NCBI RefSeq assembly: GCF_902459505.1
Contig: NC_047097.1
Span: forward strand, 13,911,749 to 13,975,748
Source of the DNA: Geotrypetes seraphini
Taxonomy: Eukaryota > Chordata > Amphibia > Gymnophiona > Dermophiidae
Direction: 5' to 3'
DNA length: 64,000 nucleotides
The position numbers and the translations under genes are program-made. Position 1 is the first letter of the stretch. Every line of letters starts with the position of its first letter. This document shows, in pieces, positions 34,092 to 46,000 of this stretch. A model generated the notes under the pieces. The model was not told where the DNA came from, made no database searches, and was given only the letters and a program-made list of their open reading frames with translations.

Positions 34092-34870
34092 CCATGGAGG
34101 GGCATAATCTGAGGTTGGACGTTTTGTGCAAGACATCCACAAACTCAGTAGGAAAAACAGGGCTGTGGAGTCGGTAGATAAATGTTCCGACTCCGACTCC
34201 TTAGTTTTTTGTACTTCTGACTCCGATTCCGACTCCCCGACTCCAACTCCTCAGTTTTTTGTACTTCTGACTCCGACTTCGCGTGAAACAAGATCTTCAT
34301 CCGCGTAAAAAGATGTTGTGCGTACAGTGGGAGAGCTTGGTTGGATGAATTTTTCGAGTCTACACCAGGTGATTTCTACCAACGAGGTATTGAAAACCTT
34401 GTTGAATGTTGGAAATAAGTTGTAAACAACAACAAGGGAGAATACATTTATAAGTATTGGTGCTCCGAATTGTGCGTTGCGTGCCATATAGTGAAGCACG
34501 TGTTCGTTTTGCGGTTACGTGAGGCACTGCATGCATTGGTCTTTATTACAGTAGAGAAGTCATTATAACTTTTTGTGAATTGGGACATTTAAACTTGCTT
34601 TTTTTTTAATTCCAATCTAAATTTAGTCGGAGTCGGTGCATTGTTTGGCAACTCCGACTCCGGGTACCCGAAATTTCCTCCGACTCCTCGACTCCGACTC
34701 CACAGCTCTGAGGAAAAATGTCCATTTTCAAAGCCGCCAAACGTCTGTCTTTTATTTTTGAAAATGAGCTAGCTATAAGTTTTGGTCCGTAGGATGTCTA
34801 CCTTTTTTGCCCATTTTCAAAAATAAAAACGTCCATGTGAAAAGCGCACTAAAGCAAGTTTTGTAGATGT
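34092..34870. repeat. gaggggcataatc-type dispersed repeat, interrupted by a hAT element
   Basis: The left part has ggaggggcataatctgaggt and ggacgttttgtgcaagaca. The right part has tgtccattttcaaa and aaaataaaaacgtccatgtg. These read as one repeat split by the hAT insertion at 34158-34710. Confidence 0.6.
34158..34710. mobile_element. hAT-type non-autonomous element rich in actccgactcc, perfect 8-bp target duplication
   Basis: The ends are CAGGGCTGTGGAGTCGG and, inverted, CAGAGCTGTGGAGTCGG. The octamer AGGAAAAA is present at 34150-34157 and 34711-34718. It is 553 bases long. Both subterminal zones are packed with cgactccgactcc words, as expected of transposase-binding repeats. There is no coding frame. 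Confidence 0.92.
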
Positions 34871-35534
34871 ACTCACCAGCTACCTTTGTCTAATCGTGGC
34901 AGAGGAATCCCCATCACCTGAGCTGGTTTCAGGAATTCCTGGCGGCTCAGCTGATGGGGAATTCCCCCTGCTGGGATCCGCTGAGCCCTACACCCCTCTT
35001 CCAACATCCCCTGACATCTTGCCCCCCCCCTCAAATTCCCCCAATTTTCAGTCACCAGAGTCTTCCATCAAACTCTGAGTGTATCCTGTGCATCAGCCAT
35101 CACTCTTCCGTGGAGGAAGCCGCAGCTGATCACTCCAGCCTCTGTTTGCATGGCTGGACATGACACCTGACTTCGATCTCAGAATCAGGGCTATCCCTGC
35201 TGTATTTAGATGGTCTTTTTTCACTTGCTGCAGAATGGCTGTCCTCTCAGTACTGTGTGTAAATAATTCTACGGAGAGCATGAGCTAAAATTAAGTACAT
35301 AAATAAACAACAAAACCTCATGTGGGGTCAGCAGCTTCCCCGTCACATCGAGAGCAGTGCAGCAGGTGGTGGAGGGAGTTCCTGAGAATGTGGCAGCTGT
35401 TCAGAGGAGCAGATCTGAAACAAACATGAGAAAGCCGGAACTGTGTGTTGTTCGTACAAGATAGTTTAGCCTCTATAGTTAAGCCTGATTCTCTTAGAAG
35501 TATGTCTTAACAAGTTGTGGAACACTGCTCATGT
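34871..35534 (+). other. CCPG1 intron 1, no clear feature
   Basis: Cytosine-rich stretches near 35020-35045 and mixed sequence. No gene or recognised repeat. Confidence 0.4.
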
Positions 35535-36180
35535 TTAGTTTCAAGTTTATTAAAATTTTGATAAAACGCAAATCAAGACTTTTAAGCATTTTACAATTTG
35601 TATTAAAAAGGGGGCGACGATAAACAAATACCCACTAAACAATACTTGACAAACATAAAAACAATAGGAAAGTTGGGAAAACTACAAATTAACAGTAAAG
35701 AAAACATAAAAGGTAAACCACAATAGGGAAGCTATGGAATAAGGATTATTGAACAACTCTGGCTGTATCCAAGTCTATTTTGCAGTCGTATGCATCTTGG
35801 AAGAGGTAAAACTGTAGATTTCCCTTAAATTTGTCTAAATTTTTTTCTCTTCTGATATGAAGTGGTAAGGAATTCCATACTGTGGGGGCCGTAGTTGCGA
35901 ATGAGGTGGCCCGGCGTGTGCTAAATGATTTTCAAGGATGGTGTATGAAGAAGATGCTGAGAAGAGGATCTAAGAACTCTTGTCGGTTCATGTGGGATAA
36001 GAAGTTTGTGAATAAAGGCCGGTTCTTTAGTGTTTTGAGACTTGAAGGAGAGGATGACTATATATGATTTGATGTGGAATTGGTAGCCAGTGTGCATTTT
36101 TTAATAGGGGAGTGTTATGGTCAAATTTTTTCCTATTTGTGATAATTTTTATGGCAGTATTTAGATAAAGGTGGGTCTGA
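35535..36180 (-). mobile_element. L2/Rex1-like LINE 3' end
   Basis: On the minus strand it encodes NTAIKIITNRKKFDHNTPLL and KNAHWLPIPHQI, the C-terminal hallmark seen in the LINEs at 6296-7480 and 40490-41286. A diverged 3' part and the ttttataaacttgaaac-type end at 35535 follow. It is truncated and broken. Confidence 0.7.
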
Positions 36181-37117
36181 AACTCCGGGCTGCAAAGCTG
36201 GTCTGTAATGACCACCATCACTTTGAAGAATGTTTGCGGGGCTCTTGTGTGGCCAAAGAGCCACAACCAAAACTGAAACTGCCTGCCCAGAATACAGAAG
36301 CACATGAAATTTAATGTGGACTATACTCGTGCAAAAAGAAGGCAGAGGCCACAACCACAGCTACTGCTGACTGTCACAGACTTGCCCTGGCATACAACAA
36401 AGGTGGCACCTGCAGCAGCAAAGGGAGGCTGGTTATTATTCTCTGGGAGCTCACTCAGCTCCCCTGCCAACAGCTCCAACCAGGGGTCTCCCTACCTCGG
36501 CAGTTGTGGTCAATTACCTGCAAACTACCTTCTCACAGTGACAGCAAACTTGAACCTGCTGGCTCTTTTAAGAGAAACTCTGATAAATAGGTGAAAGGAA
36601 GGAGGAAGAGAAACATTTAACCCCAGAAAGACACAGTCCTGCAAGACCTCTGCTAGCTCCTTATTTCCCAAGGTGAAAGCCCAGAGGCCAAGATCTGGGT
36701 GCCCCACAAGCCATGCTGGTCAGTGCCTCACCAAGTCCAAGGCCTACAATTTGAGAAACAGAGCATGAGAGGGAACATTCTCCTGCTTCAACAGGCCAAA
36801 AGTTCATAGGCTAACCCTCGAGAGCCCATTGGTATGAAGGAGAAATAGCTCCCCAAGCCCAATGGCAGGCTACAACTGTTCCACCTGCATAGAAATATGA
36901 TGGCAGATAAAGGCCAAATGGCCCATCCAGTCTGCCCAGTCTGACTGATAAGATCTGATTGGAGGCCAATCCAGAACAGTCATGGCTCAAGCAATTCGAC
37001 TTGCTTGGCATCTATGCTGGGTCATCAAGTTTGCCAAGAGCCTTTTTCTATTCCAGATCTGTACTAGAACGGAGCCTGCCTTGGTAGGACAGTTCAGGTG
37101 TCTCTTGAAGGGAGTCA
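36181..37117 (+). other. CCPG1 intron 1, mixed sequence with a CR1-like scrap
   Basis: 36885-36940 (atgatggcagataaaggcca, cccatccagtctgcccag) is a minus-strand CR1-type 3' end fragment. The rest was not recognised. Confidence 0.45.
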
Positions 37118-37217
37118 AGAGATCTAGCTAGGGACCTGGGTTGGCCATTGTTGGGAACAGGATATTGGGCATGATGGATTTTCGGTCTATCCCAATATGG
37201 CAATTCTTATGTTCTAA
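37118..37217 (+). mobile_element. CR1 LINE 3' end fragment
   Basis: Gggacctgggttggccattg, gggcatgatggattttcggt and gcaattcttatgttct match the 3' end at 7500-7628. Confidence 0.8.
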
Positions 37218-38104
37218 TGGAGTCACTCTGTATTTCTTCTGAATGGGTTGTGGTCACTACCAACCAGCTTTTGGGGCAGGGGGTCCCATTATTAAATTTA
37301 AGTGGCACAGGCCCTGGATATGCTGGGGGAGGAGGGTTTCCATTTGAACAGGGGTTGGCATTTAGTTCCCTCAAGGTTTAGGTTGCAACACTCGCTTGTT
37401 GTAGAAGAAAGGTCTTTGGGATCTCCTTGGTGAAGCATGTGAACATTGTGTGCTTAGCTTGAGGATATCTGCAAGGTGGTGACCTGGTTATCACTGTATT
37501 CCTATGTGAAACATTACAGATTCAATGTTTTTGCCAGATGACAGTTGGCCTTTGATTGAGCAGTTATTCAGGAGGCTTTGTCCCCTCAACCCCCGTGCAG
37601 TTTTGTTTTGGTACATCTCACTTGTTCAGACTGGTATGGCAGAGATGATAAGGTGAAATTTAGAGGGATACATATTAATCTTGCCATACCACTCTGGGAC
37701 CTGCCCTGGAAGGCTTTTGCTTTCCTTTTCTAGTAGTATAGGTATAAAAATTCTATGCTGCAGTGGTCAGTGTCATTTTGATCTTATGAAGAAAATCCGT
37801 GGCTCCTACCTAGCATCCCTAGGGTGGGGGAGTGGGGGGATGTATGTTCAACCTGAATCCCCGAGAACTGTTTTTGGCGAGTATAATGTGCATTCTATGC
37901 AGCTTTCCTTAGTAGATGGCTGTTTCAGTGCGATGGCATGCCACAAGTTTGAGCAAATCAATATATTTGGGTCTGTGCTTCAGAGAAGTGTGTTCTTGCT
38001 TCATGGTCTGGTCCCAGGACTCCGCAAAGAGCAATAGAAGTTAAACTCATGTAAGGGGGGGGGGGATAAAGGATGAGATTTCTGTGGTTACAGTCAAAAC
38101 GGTT
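37218..38104 (+). other. CCPG1 intron 1, no feature seen
   Basis: No reading frame or repeat is convincing. A guanine tract lies near 38056-38065. Confidence 0.4.
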
Positions 38105-38205
38105 TGCATATTATATTTATTTTGTACCTGGGACAAGGATCTGCAATGGGAATCAAACCCCAGATTCTCAGGCCACCACTAACCACTAGACTACTTTTGG
38201 TATCA
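38105..38205 (-). mobile_element. tRNA-derived SINE fragment
   Basis: The minus-strand box B-like ctggggtttgattcccattg and head gtctagtggttagtggtggc are a typical tRNA-SINE pair. Confidence 0.65.
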
Positions 38206-38574
38206 CAGTGTTATTTTGTTCCTTGGCTTCCCTTTGTCCTATTACTATGCCTCCTTTTCTTATTTTTATGTCCGAAAAAAAGTGGGCACCTTTTTCTTAT
38301 GCCTATACCCTCTGTTTTTATAAATCTCCTTTCCTGAAGCTACTTATGCCCTGTCTATGTGCTTGCCACAAGGAGCTATGAGACAGACCATTGCCACAGT
38401 CCTGGGTGTACTGGCATCCCTAAAGGTAATAGGGCTTATTTTCAAAGCGCTTAGACGCACAGAGTTCTATAGGTTGCTATGTAACCTTGTAAGTCTAAGG
38501 GCTTTGAAAATATGCCTCAGTGTGTTCAGAAATGAACAAAGACCCTCAGAACTGAAATCAAAATGGAAACAGAT

Positions 38575-38735
38575 AAATAGCCTAACTGGGTCAGACCAAG
38601 GGTCCATTTAGCCCAGTTTCCCATCTTCATGGTGGCTAAACCAGGTCTCAAGTACCTGGCAAAACCCCAAATAGTAGCAAAAATAGTTGTGCACCAGAAA
38701 GCTGAAGAATCGTATTTCTGTCCTAGTAACACTAC
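38575..38735 (-). mobile_element. CR1 LINE 3' end fragment
   Basis: Actgggtcagaccaagggtc, ggtggctaaaccaggtctca and agtacctggcaaaacccc are the reverse of the CR1 end seen at 12840-12970. Confidence 0.78.
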
Positions 38736-39057
38736 GTCTCTGTGCCTGAACTGTTTTGAGGATTTTCTCCTGCTTGAGTTCGCAGTCTGCTATTGGCCAC
38801 GGAGAGGAGAACTAGAGGCTGTTAATGTGTAATCTGCTGGTGCGTGCTTGGGGGAATGTGATGTTATTACAGCACTGGAACAAAGCACGGAGGGTCCCAG
38901 CAAAATAAACTGAAGGTATCAGTTCAGATGTGATATTACACACTCACATTCTCCAGTGTAAAAACAGATTGTAACAATGCATTAGCAGTGAACTGCTTTA
39001 AGAAAGGGGGTGGGGGGCTTGTATTTGTTTTATTCATGAAATGTTCTTTAAAGTGGG

Positions 39058-39180
39058 ATCGGGGGAATGGGACTTGATATACTGCCATTCTGCAGTTACA
39101 ATCTGAATACTATGTACAGGTTCTTATTTAGTGCCCAAGTCAATGGGGGGTTAAGTGACATGCCCGTATGTTGTTCTCTG
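39058..39180 (-). repeat. SINE 3' part
   Basis: Gggacttgatatactgcc and gtgcccaagtcaatgg / gttaagtgacatgccc match the 3' body of the SINEs at 40186-40420 in the same orientation. Confidence 0.55.
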
Positions 39181-39272
39181 GATTTAAGATCCAGCTGAAA
39201 ACAGTTTGTTGGTAAAGGGAGCAAAATTCTATGTTGCTAAACAATCTATTTTTACTTGCAGGTATTTAAAAA

Positions 39273-39335
39273 ATGTCTGGCAATTCAAGTGACAGTGAAT
39301 CATCATCCTGTGGATGGACGATCATTAATCACGAG
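39273..39335 (+). CDS. CCPG1: CCPG1, first coding exon (LIR motif)
   Basis: CCPG1 is a single-pass ER membrane protein that acts as a stress-induced ER-phagy receptor, bridging ER to LC3/GABARAP and to FIP200. The exon runs from an acceptor (tttttacttgcag, exon start 39262) to a donor GT at 39336. The ATG is at 39273. It encodes 21 residues: MSGNSSDSESSSCGWTII, then NHE. I recall the human start as MSENSSDSDSSCGWTVISHE, a near match. The LIR core here is W15-T-I-I18, preceded by the acidic/serine run typical of phospho-regulated LIRs. The exon ends in phase 0. It follows an intron of about 18.6 kb, and a LINE-derived repeat begins about 10 bases after it. Confidence 0.95.
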
Positions 39336-39344
39336 GTATGAGTT

Positions 39345-40115
39345 CTTCTACTTCTACTAATCATTTCTGTAGCGCTACTAGACCTAGGCAGCGTTGTACA
39401 TCAAAACACAGATGAGACAGTCCCTGCTCAAAAGAGCTTACAATCTGGTCAAGACAGACAAACCGGACAAGAAGGCGCATCAGTCAATACACAGTGCTCG
39501 GGTGGGGGAATTACAGAGGGAATGATAAGATATTGGTGCTTAGAAGGTGGGTTGGAGTTTGGAATTGAAAGCAACTTCAAATCTCAAAGCCCACGTCTTT
39601 GGACAGAGCTTGATGTGCCGAGTCAGGCAGTTTGTTTCAGGCATACGGTGCAGCAAAGGAACGGAGTCTGGAGTTGGTCATGGAGGAGAAGGGTACAGAT
39701 AAGAAAGACTTACCCAATGAGTGGAGTTCCCTGGGGCGAGTGTGGGGAGAGAGATGAGAGGAGAGATACTAATGAGTTGTGGAGCTAATGCACTTGTAGG
39801 TCAGTAAGAGGAGTTTGAACAGTATGTGGAAATGGATAGGGAGCCAATGAAGCGACTTAAAGAGAGGTTGTAATGTGGGCATAGCAATACTGGCGGAAAA
39901 TGAGGCATACACAGAGTTCTGAACCGATTGAAGGAGAGAGAGATGGTTTAGCGGAAGGCCAGTGAGAAGCAGGTTGCGATAATTAGGCAAGAGGTGATGA
40001 GGGTATTGGCAGGACGCTCAGAAAGGAAGGGTCTGATTTTAGCAATATTGCAGAGAAAGAAACGGCAGGTTTTGGCAGTTCTGAGGAATTGCCATCTCGT
40101 TTACACAGCAGTGAA
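39345..40115 (-). mobile_element. L2-like LINE 3' part
   Basis: The left end (cttctactaatcatttctgt, gcgctactagac) and interior (acagtccctgctcaaaagag, gagtcaggcagtttgtttca, gagtctggagttggtcatgg) match 43055-43830 in the same orientation. It is the 3' end of an L2-like element read on the minus strand. It starts about 10 bases after the CCPG1 exon donor. Confidence 0.75.
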
Positions 40116-40185
40116 CCAGGAAGGTCTCTCATGCTGAGATTTCAAAAAGCAGTTCTGAGAGTTTAAAAGGCTTTAGTAAATAAAA

Positions 40186-40420
40186 AGAATTCATTCTATA
40201 CCGTTCTCCGAAAGGAGTTCAGGATGGTTTACATTAATTTATTCAGATACTGAAGCATTTTTCCCTATCTGTCCCGGTGGGCTCACAATCTATCTAGTGT
40301 ACCTGGGGCAATGGGGGGGATTAAGTGACTTGCCCTGGGTCACAAGGTGCAGCGTGGGTTTGAACCCACAAACCCAGGGTGCTGAGGCTGTAGCTTTAAC
40401 CACTGCGCCACACTTTCCCC
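40186..40420 (-). mobile_element. tRNA-derived SINE, near full length
   Basis: On the minus strand: tRNA-like head gtggcgcagtggttaaagct, box B gggtttgtgggttcaaac, body tgaccctgggcaagtcactt and gtgagcccaccgggacagat, and 3' end ctttcggagaacggtataga. Confidence 0.85.
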
Positions 40421-40489
40421 TCCCCTTTTCTAAAATTTCTCACTTGAGTGAAATAGTGTAATAGCTATGTTATTCTACTTTCTAAAGGT

Positions 40490-41286
40490 AATAATAGAAA
40501 ACACGGCAATCAGACTTCTAAAAAACCTCCATCCCTGCAACCCTGTCTCCCAGGTTCTATCGTCAAATCACTAGATGTCCTTAGCCAAACATTGCGTCTT
40601 CAAGGGCCTGATGCTAGCGTTCAAATCCTTGCACGACATGGCACGGAGTTACGTGATGACCAAGCTTCCTCTTTACTTGCTGAACAGGTCCCTCCGCTTC
40701 GAGGATGAAATATGCCTCAAAACACCCCCTGACCGTGCCCTTCAACTGCAAATTGCCAAACGACTTTCCAATAAAAACATACTAGTTCACCTAACTCCCC
40801 CGCCCACGACCGATAGATTACAAAGAAATGTACATTGATACAAGATCCTCGATATGTTTGTTTGTTTGTTTATTTATCGCCTTCACTTATCCAGGGTGAG
40901 TTACATGTTAACATACAAAATAAAACGTAACATTTACCATACAAAACACATTAAGACCAACACTATAACAACTACATACATACATATAAAATCAGATTGC
41001 ATAAAACATACTAACCAATCCTATCCTACATCAAAATGTGTCTTGATAGGATAAAAACTTGTATTGAAAATCTTGCACTGTAACTGGCAGATGTAACCTG
41101 TAAACTGTATAGTATGAATATTTATATTAAATTCCTAGTATGTGTTAACTTAGGATAATAACTTGTACCAGAAAAAATTTGTACTATAACTATGGCAAAT
41201 TGTAACCTGTAAACTGTATAATATGTATGTTAACCTGTAATCCGTCCTGAGCTCTTTGGAGAAGATGGGATAGAAAACAAATTAAA
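40490..41286 (+). mobile_element. L2/Rex1-like LINE 3' end with an internal insertion
   Basis: It begins with codons for NTAIRLLKNLHPCNP and continues with a thumb-like stretch (FKSLHDMARSYVM in another frame), so it is frame-shifted and dead. 40850-41040 is an inserted reverse-strand tail (tttatttatcgccttcact, acatacaaaataaaac). The 3' end resumes with gtaacctgtaaactgtat and gtcctgagctctttgg. Confidence 0.6.
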
Positions 41287-41288
41287 TA

Positions 41289-41966
41289 CAGTATTACCTT
41301 GGATTACGAGCATAATCCGTTCCAGGAGCATGCACGTAATCCAAAATGCTCGTTTATCAAAGCGAGTTTCCCCATAGGAAATAATGGAAACTCGCTTTGA
41401 TGCGTTCCCCCCCCACCCCTGCGATCAGGCACCCCCCCTGCAATCCGGCACCCCCCTGCCTCGAACTGGCACCTCCCTCCCGCCACGATCCGACCCCCCC
41501 GCCACGATTGGGCACCCCCCCCCCGACACGATCCGACACCCCCCCCCCGACACGATCCGATATCCCCCCCGACACAATTGGGCACCCCCCCGCCGCTGAG
41601 CATGCTCAAGGCTTGCGAGTTCACGTTCAGAACATGAACTCGCAGGCCTTGAGTATGCTCAGATGCTCAAGGCCCAGCAGACGAGGGCCGATTTTCAAGA
41701 GTGCCCAGATGAGGGTAAGAAGCGGCGGGGGGGGGTGCCCAATTGTGTTGGGGGGGGGTCGGATCGTGTCAGGGGGGTTCCCAATCGTGTCGGGGGGTCA
41801 GATCGTGGTGGGGGGGTGCCCAATCGTGGTGGGGGGGTGCCGGATCGCAGGGGGGGTGCTCATAAATCGAGCCATGCTCGGTTTCCGAGGCACCAATTTT
41901 GCAAATGTTTTGCTTGTCTTGCAAAACACTCGCAAACTGGTGCACTCGGAAACCGAGGTACCACTG
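41289..41966. mobile_element. Tc1/mariner-like fold-back MITE with GC-rich core, TA target duplication
   Basis: The right end inverted reads cagtggtacctcggtttccg and the left end reads cagtattaccttggattacg. TA flanks both ends (41287-41288 and 41967-41968). The inner part is a large imperfect palindrome. Repeated units of the type cacgatccgacacccccccc on the left (about 41405-41595) face their complements (gatcgtgtcgggggg) on the right (about 41730-41860). Cytosine and guanine tracts here may be hard to sequence accurately. Confidence 0.75.
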
Positions 41967-41982
41967 TACATTAATTAATTAA

Positions 41983-42655
41983 ACCAAAGCAAAAGGATAT
42001 GATGATACCATTTTTATTGGATTAACTTTAATACCTTTTTTGACCTTTTGAAGGCAATATTTTCTTTGGGTCAAAAATGAGCAAAAGATGATAAATATCA
42101 GCATATATAGAATGAGTGAAACACATGTGACAGCTCTGTGGGAAAGCACTTTGCAAGATTAGAGCATTGTACCAGTGACTTTATGGCCAGAATACTAAGG
42201 TATTCTGTAGATTGGGTAGGATGTGCTGTGTTTTTATGTATTGTTTTAATTTGTATGTTTGTTTTGTAAATTACCTAGGTTTAGGTGGTGTATAAATTTT
42301 AAAATAAATAAGGACATTTTGAAACAATCCAGGAACATAAGACCTTTGAAGTTGAAATGATGAAATAAATCAAAACAATAAGAGGTCTTGACAAAGATCT
42401 GGGTTTCCAATCTCATTATAAACCATAAAATTATACTGCTTTTTCACCTTCAGATCAAGTATCCATCTCTCCTTGTTTCTCACCCCCTTATCTTTTCCAT
42501 TGTAATGCTTTTATGTTTCACTTATATATTCTGATATTTGCTATCTTTTGCTCATTTCTGGCCCAAAGAAGAAGGTATTGCCTTTGAAAGCTAGTCAAAA
42601 ATGTACTAAATTAGTTCAATAAAAAGATATTGTCCTGTCGTCTTTTTCCTTTGTT
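41983..42655. mobile_element. fold-back element with about 120-bp arms
   Basis: Left arm 41985-42110 (aaaggatatgatgataccat ... gagcaaaagatgataaatatc) and right arm 42530-42650 (gatatttgctatcttttgctc ... ctttttcctttgttt) are inverted complements with moderate divergence. The 420-base centre includes gtgtataaattttaaaataaat and is unassigned. Confidence 0.7.
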
Positions 42656-43054
42656 TAAGAATTCTGAAAGTTTAACTAGACAGCTGCCCCTTGTTAAGAT
42701 GGAGGAAAGACATGGCATCCATGGTTAGGTAACTTTTTAAAGAAGAATGCATGTTAGTTGCCATTTCAGTACCTGAAGTATTTTTCTCTCAGTGACTTCC
42801 TTTCTCAAGGGTCTCTTTTCTATGTGCCCTGCTCTTGTTTGGAGCTTTTGAAGTTTCCAGTGTTGCTTTGGGCTCATTTATATCTGGTATGTAAATCATA
42901 TTTGCCTATAGTTGTAGGAGAGGGGATATGTTCTTTGTATCTGTGTTGCTAGTTTTGTGGATATGAATTTATAAAAGCAAAGAAAACATTGTTGCATACT
43001 TCTTTAAAAACTGTGCAGGAGATTTACGCTTTTCCTTTGGCTTCTATATCTTCA
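42656..43054 (+). other. CCPG1 intron 2, no feature seen
   Basis: No supported feature between the fold-back element and the L2-like LINE. Confidence 0.4.
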
Positions 43055-46000
43055 GCTATACTACTACTACTACTACTTATACTTATCATTTCCATAGTGC
43101 TACTAGGCATATGCAGCGCTGAACATCAAACATGGAAGGACAGTCCCTGCTCAAAAGATCTTACAATCTAGTTATGACAGACAAACTGGACAAAAAGGTG
43201 CACCTACACAGTGATCAGATGGGGAATTACAGAGGGAACGCAAGGCAGATGGGTGCTAGCAGATGGGTTGAAGTTAGGAATTGAAAGCAGCTTCAAAGTG
43301 GGCATTGAGCATAGTTTTGAATACTGCCAGAGATGAAGCCTGACTCACCGAGTCGGGCAGTTTGTTCCAGGCATACATTGCAACAAAATAGAAGGGACAG
43401 AGTCTGGAGTTGGTCATAGAGGAGACTGGTACAGATAAGACAGACTTACCTGATGAGCAGAGTTCCTGGGGAGGAGTATAGAGGGAGCTGATGAGTGTAT
43501 ACACTTGTAGGTCAGTAAAAAGAGTTTTAACTGTTCCAAAATGGATAGAAAGCCAATAAAGTGACTTGAGGAGAGGGGGAGGGTGTGCATAGTGACACTG
43601 GCAGAATATGAGGCTTGCAGCCTAGTTCTGGACAGATTGAAAGGGAGAGAAATGGTTTAGTGGAAGTTCAGTGAGAAGCACGTTACAGTAGTCTAAACAA
43701 GAGGTGATGAGGTTATGGATGAGTGGCTTAGTAGTACCCTCAGAAAGGAAGCTTTGGGTTTTAGCATTGTTGTAGAGAAAGAAACAACAGGTTTTGGCAG
43801 TCTGTTAAATTTGAGGAGAGGTGGAGAAGGACGAGTCAAAGATCATCCTGAAGTTGCGAGTTGCCAGGACAGGGAGGATGAGGGTGTTGTCTACAAAAAT
43901 AGAGATGGGGGAGAGGAAAGGTTGGTTTAGGAGGAAAGATAAGGAGCTAAGTCTTGGCCATGTTTAGTTTTAGATGGTGGTGAGACATCTAGTTAGCAAT
44001 GTCAGACAGGCATCCTGAACGTCTGTAGAGATTTCAGATGTAGAGAGAGAGAGATCTGTGAGTTGTTGGCATAGAGGTGATACTGAAAGCCATGAGAGGA
44101 GCACCAAAGGAAGAAGTGTATAGGGGGGGAAAAAAGTGCCTGAAGACAGAGCCCTGAGGTACCCTGACCGATAGTGGGATAGCGGTGGAGTAGGATCCAA
44201 AAGAGCATACGCTAAAAGTATGATGGGAGAGATGGGAAGAAAACCATGAGATAATAGAGCTCTGAAACCTAAGTGAGGACAGCGTATCAATGAGAAGACA
44301 GTGATCTACTGTGTCAAAAGCCACAGATAGATCAAGGAGGATGAGGATGGAGTAGAGGCCTTTGAATTTGGCCAGGGGCAGGTCATTAGAGACTCTAGTA
44401 AGGGCAATTTCTGTAGAATGGAGAAGGCGAAAGCCCGATTGAATGGGTCAAGGCTAGCTTGAGACGAAAGTAAAGACAACGGTGGTGAACAGCACATTCA
44501 AGTAGCTTAGATAAGAAGGAGAGGAGTGAGATGGGGCAATAGTTAGTTAGAAGGGCAGGTAGGGTTCAGTAAGGGTTTTTTGAGGAGAGGCGTAGCGACA
44601 TGTTTGAAGGCGTCGAACTCAGCTGCAGTGGAGAGTGATAGGTTGAGGATATGGCAGATATAAAGGATGACAGTAGGAGCAGTAGTGATAAGTAGATGGG
44701 TGGGGATGTGATCAGAGGAACAAATGGTGAATTTGGAGGAGGAAAGAATGAGTGGTTTCCTCGGTGATTTCAGGAAAGGAAGAGAAGGCTGCGAGGGCTG
44801 AGGTGGGGGTTGATGGAGCAGGCTGGAGGTGGCTCTGTGGAGAACTCAAGGTTAATTTTGTGAACCTTGTCATGGAAGTACTCGGCCATAGTCTTGAGAG
44901 AGAGTGATGGACGGGTTGGAGGTGGGGGGACCTTGCTTAAGGAGTTCAGTATGGGAAAGAGATGGTGAGGGTTGAAGAAGGTTGGAGCTGAGAGAATCAG
45001 TCTGGCTGAACTGGGCAGCCAGTGATCGGATTGGAGTAAAGAAGAGAAGTCATTTAGTCATAGCGATTTGCATTATCCAATAGTTTTATAGCAGTTGACT
45101 GAACTAACTGAAGGTGTTTCAAAGACACCAAGGGAAGACCATTTATAAAAGGAATTACAGTAGTCTAAACAAGAGATACCAGTTTGAGCATTCTTGTAAG
45201 TGGGGGAATGGTTTTGACTGGACAAATATGGTAGAATGCAAGAAAGAAGTTGTGAACCACCAAGTTGATCTGGGCCTTGAAAATGAGTTTGGGATCAAAT
45301 ATAACCCCACAGAATATATGCTGTGTCCTGATAAGAAAGACAGACTGAGCAAGAATTTGGGAGGAATTAAAAAAAAATTGATCTAGCCAAGTGGAGACAG
45401 CCTAACAGCAGAAATTAAGAGAAGAAATATCAGGAGAGTAAAAAGAATTTGTACATCAGTATAATAATAAGGGCAAGTGGGAATAATTGAAAAGAGTGGG
45501 GGGGGGGGTGCTATAATTGTCTCCCTGAGAAACACTGCAAGGTAAGGGATGGGAACAAGAGTAGGAGTTGCCACCATGGATTTGGAAGGATCTTACAAAA
45601 ATATAGATTGAAACCAGAAATAAGCTACACTTGTAATCCCAAGACTGCGAAGAAGTCAGTCCGGTCAACTAAGACAATGTGACACTAGAATGACAGAATT
45701 GAGGTGATCTAGATCTCGTTATTAAGGTCTGTGAGTAGAGATTTGGTGCTGTGTCCTGAGCGAAAACCTGCCTGGCATAGATAGAGTGCAAAGAGTTTTT
45801 TATCTAAAAAAAAAAAAAAGTAACAGTTGATTTAAGATGGTTATTTTTAGCCATTTAGTGAGAAAAGAACATTTGAAATAGACCCAGTCAACCGGTTCTG
45901 CTTTAGGTCCAAGCGAAGCTTTTTTTTTTAAGATTGGAGATAACGACAGCATGCGTCCATAAACTAGGCAGGCAGTCACAGGAAAAGCTGGTTTGGAGAA

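Noticed and set aside
41357-41978. Glycine/proline-rich frames of up to 193 codons
   Set aside because: They result from translating G/C tract arrays of the fold-back MITE.
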